From positions 1 to 33,253 of the forward strand of contig NZ_JRKS01000034.1 of assembly GCF_000763805.1 (NCBI RefSeq): a DNA stretch of 33,253 bases, written 5' to 3'. A program made the translations under genes and the position numbers. Position 1 is the stretch's first letter, and each line of letters opens with the position of its first letter. Under the pieces are notes generated by a model. The model was not told the origin of the DNA. It saw only the letters and a list, made by a program, of their open reading frames with translations, and searched no databases. Positions 31,676 through 33,253 of this stretch are shown piece by piece. The DNA is from Paracoccus sphaerophysae. GTDB lineage: Bacteria > Pseudomonadota > Alphaproteobacteria > Rhodobacterales > Rhodobacteraceae.

Positions 31676-32991
31676 CAGGCGGCATCGGCCTTGTCGCCCA
31701 GCCGCTCCGCCTTCACCTGCGCGAAGGTCCGGCCGTCGCCGTCGAGGATCGCGTCGCGGCCAATCTCGGCCTGCCAGCGTTCCACGGCAACATCGACATA
31801 GGCCGGGCTGATTTCCATCGCGAAGACGCGGCGGCCATTGGCCTCGCCCGCCATGATCTGCGACCCCGAGCCCGAGAAGGGCTCGTAGCAGAGGCCGCCG
31901 CGCGCCACATGCTGGCGCATCGGGATGCCGAAGGCGTCAAGCGGCTTCGGCGTTGGGTGGTCGGGGCGCTCGTCCTTGGCGAAGGACGGCATCTCCCACG
32001 TCGAGGGCAGCGTCTGCTCGGCGACCTTCGGCGGGCGGTTCGGACGCCGCCAGCCCATGAAGCAGGGCTCGTGCTTCCAGAGGTAGTGAGACCGGGTCAG
32101 GACGCCGCAGTCCTTCACCCAGATGATCTGCTGATGGACGAAGGCTCCGGCCTTTTCCCAGCAGGCTTCCAGCATCGCCTGGCGGCGCGAGGCGTGCCAG
32201 CAGTACCAGGCAGCATCTTCGGTGATCGCCTCGGCCACGGCCGCCGCGATGAAGCCGTCGTAAAGCTCGGCCCCCTGAGAACTGTCATCCCAGGTCGTGC
32301 CATAGGACGCCGACCAGTCCTTGTTGCGGGTCGGATGGTTCGAGCCGTCGTAATCGACCAGATAGGGCGGGTCGGTCGCGAACAGGATCGCCCGCTCGCC
32401 GTTCATCAGGCGGCGCACATCGTCGTGGCTGGTCGAGTCCCCGCAGAGCAGCCGGTGATCGCCGAGGATCCACAGATCGCCCGTGCGCGAGGCCGGGTTA
32501 CGCGGCGGTTCGGGGATGGTCACCGGCGGCACGGAGCCTCCGGTGCCACCTTCTTCACCGTCGTCTTCCGCGACGTAGGCCAGCAGCTTGTCCAGTTCGC
32601 CGTCGGAAAACCCGACCAGCGACAGGTCGAAGTCTTCAGCCAGCAGATCGTTCAGTTCGGCCGACAGCAGCGCCTCGTCCCAGGTGCCGAGTTCGGTCAG
32701 CTTGTTGTCCGCGATGCGGTACGCCCGGCGTTGCGCCTCGGTCAGGTGACCGAGCACGATGACCGGCGCCTCGGTCAGCCCGAGCTGCGTCGCGGCGAGC
32801 ACGCGGCCATGGCCGGCGATCAGTTCGCCGTCCTCGGCGACGAGACACGGCACGGTCCAGCCGAACTCGACCATGCTGGCGGCGATCTTCGCGACCTGGT
32901 CCGACCCGTGCGCCTTCGCGTTCTTCGCGTAGGGCTGGAGGCGCGACAGCGGCCACGTCTCGATCGCGTCCGGGGCGAAGCTCAGCGTCAT
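31675..32991 (-). CDS. ParB-like N-terminal domain fused to DNA amino-methyltransferase
   Basis: 438 residues. The N-terminal ~90 residues are a ParB/Srx-type domain (LSRLQPYAKNAKAHGSDQV, then LIAGHGRVLAATQLG with the GHGR signature). An acidic linker is followed by a methyltransferase with DPPYLVDY as motif IV and YEPFSGSGSQIMAGE as motif I after it, so the order is IV then I (beta class), and HPTPKPLDAF ahead of motif I. N6-adenine or N4-cytosine methylation is likely. ATG 32991 is preferred to the TTG at 33000. This fusion is frequent in prophages near terminase genes. It may protect phage DNA or modulate host transcription. Confidence 0.88.
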   Translation of the reverse strand: MTLSFAPDAIETWPLSRLQPYAKNAKAHGSDQVAKIAASMVEFGWTVPCLVAEDGELIAGHGRVLAATQLGLTEAPVIVLGHLTEAQRRAYRIADNKLTELGTWDEALLSAELNDLLAEDFDLSLVGFSDGELDKLLAYVAEDDGEEGGTGGSVPPVTIPEPPRNPASRTGDLWILGDHRLLCGDSTSHDDVRRLMNGERAILFATDPPYLVDYDGSNHPTRNKDWSASYGTTWDDSSQGAELYDGFIAAAVAEAITEDAAWYCWHASRRQAMLEACWEKAGAFVHQQIIWVKDCGVLTRSHYLWKHEPCFMGWRRPNRPPKVAEQTLPSTWEMPSFAKDERPDHPTPKPLDAFGIPMRQHVARGGLCYEPFSGSGSQIMAGEANGRRVFAMEISPAYVDVAVERWQAEIGRDAILDGDGRTFAQVKAERLGDKADAA

Positions 32992-33116
32992 GGTGGGCAA
33001 GGTTCCTCAGTCGGGTGGATGCCGGTGGCTTCCGGACTCCGGATGCCGTGCCGGACTCCACGCGGGGTCCAGCGGCCACCAGCGGTGTCCGGTCGGAAGG
33101 CCAGCGTTCATTGGGG

Positions 33117-33253
33117 TTAGTACGGGAGGCGGGTGGATCCGGATTCTGGCTGGCTTCCCAAAAATCCGGCCCTGACGCTGGCGAAATCCCGCGCTTCGCC
33201 CGCCAGCATACGAATGTCGCGCAGAAGGAACCGCGAAGTCGTCTGGGGGGGGT
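33117..33253 (-). CDS. Possible C-terminal end of an upstream prophage gene
   Basis: A frame open from the window edge to a TAA at 33117-33119 encodes about 44 residues including SRFLLRDIRMLAGEARDFA and ending STRLPY. Its codon third positions look coding-like and it would be the next gene upstream of the methyltransferase on the same strand. No family is recognised and chance openness in GC-rich DNA cannot be excluded. The 116-125 bases between this stop and the methyltransferase start hold no other gene I can support. Confidence 0.3.
   Translation of the reverse strand, partial: PPQTTSRFLLRDIRMLAGEARDFASVRAGFLGSQPESGSTRLPY

Larger units (their letters stand above)
13089..33253 (-). mobile_element. 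Prophage, head/tail/lysis modules, incomplete at its left end
   Basis: Genes from small terminase to lysozyme follow siphophage order on the minus strand with one-to-four-base overlaps, interrupted by two plus-strand cargo cassettes. Packaging, head, head-tail joining, tail terminator, tube, chaperone, tape measure, one distal tail gene (DUF2460) and lysis genes are present. No integrase, repressor, replication genes or att repeats were found, and no DUF2163, NlpC/P60 or host-specificity genes follow DUF2460. The right end runs out of the window. The relation to Rhodobacterales phages and to gene transfer agents is based on DUF2460 and the protease-capsid fusion. Confidence 0.85.

Noticed and set aside
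30686..32991. Restriction-modification system in the prophage
   Set aside because: Two methyltransferases are present but no endonuclease gene is adjacent; they are treated as orphan enzymes.
31429..33120. 563-residue plus-strand open frame
   Set aside because: It mirrors the ParB-methyltransferase and cytosine methyltransferase genes, which have full motif sets; no motif of its own.
1..33253. CRISPR arrays, tRNA or rRNA genes
   Set aside because: No regularly spaced direct repeats and no tRNA- or rRNA-like stretches were noticed on either strand; a covariance-model scan would be needed to exclude small RNAs.

Overview
The window is high-GC DNA with Rhodobacterales-like (alphaproteobacterial) content: a RepB C-terminal-domain protein of the alphaproteobacterial type, a prophage whose genes match those of Rhodobacteraceae phages and gene transfer agents (DUF2460, a prohead protease/major capsid fusion, DUF3489, DUF7220-like and DUF6441-like proteins), GTG/TTG alternative starts and tightly overlapping late genes. 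I see no rRNA, tRNA, CRISPR array, integrase or IS transposase, so the assignment rests on protein content alone.

Left part (1-13041, all plus strand): the 3' end of a RepB-like gene and a small excisionase/MerR-like HTH gene look like the maintenance scaffold of a mobile island. They are followed by a WYL-domain regulator and a tightly coupled four-gene operon: a DUF499-type P-loop ATPase, a 202-residue protein I do not recognise, a DUF1156-type DNA methyltransferase, and a PLD-nuclease/SNF2-helicase fusion. The set of methyltransferase, large ATPase, helicase with a nuclease-like domain and WYL regulator reads as a DISARM/BREX-like anti-phage system that is neither canonical DISARM nor BREX. 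It is the main candidate for an incompletely described system here.

Right part (about 13089-33253, mostly minus strand): a prophage read right to left. It has two DNA methyltransferases, a small membrane protein, two small plus-strand genes, small and large terminase, gpW, portal, protease-capsid fusion, cement protein, head-tail joining proteins, tail terminator, tail tube, tail assembly chaperone, tape measure, DUF2460 distal tail protein, holin, a small membrane protein and a GH24 lysozyme. The tail-tip genes normally found after DUF2460 (DUF2163, NlpC/P60 peptidase, host-specificity protein) are absent. The prophage ends in a 24-codon ORF that looks truncated, next to the helicase gene, which suggests deletion or rearrangement at the island/prophage junction.

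Two cargo cassettes interrupt the tail operon: a VapB-like/VapC toxin-antitoxin pair on the plus strand between tape measure and chaperone, and a divergent CmtR-like ArsR regulator plus CDF cation transporter between the tail terminator and a head-tail protein. Two recoding features stand out in the late genes. One is a textbook -1 frameshift site (A AAA AAC, 7-nt spacer, hairpin) that fuses the tail chaperone ORFs. The other is a strong internal ribosome binding site and in-frame ATG inside the protease-capsid fusion, which could release a separate capsid polypeptide.
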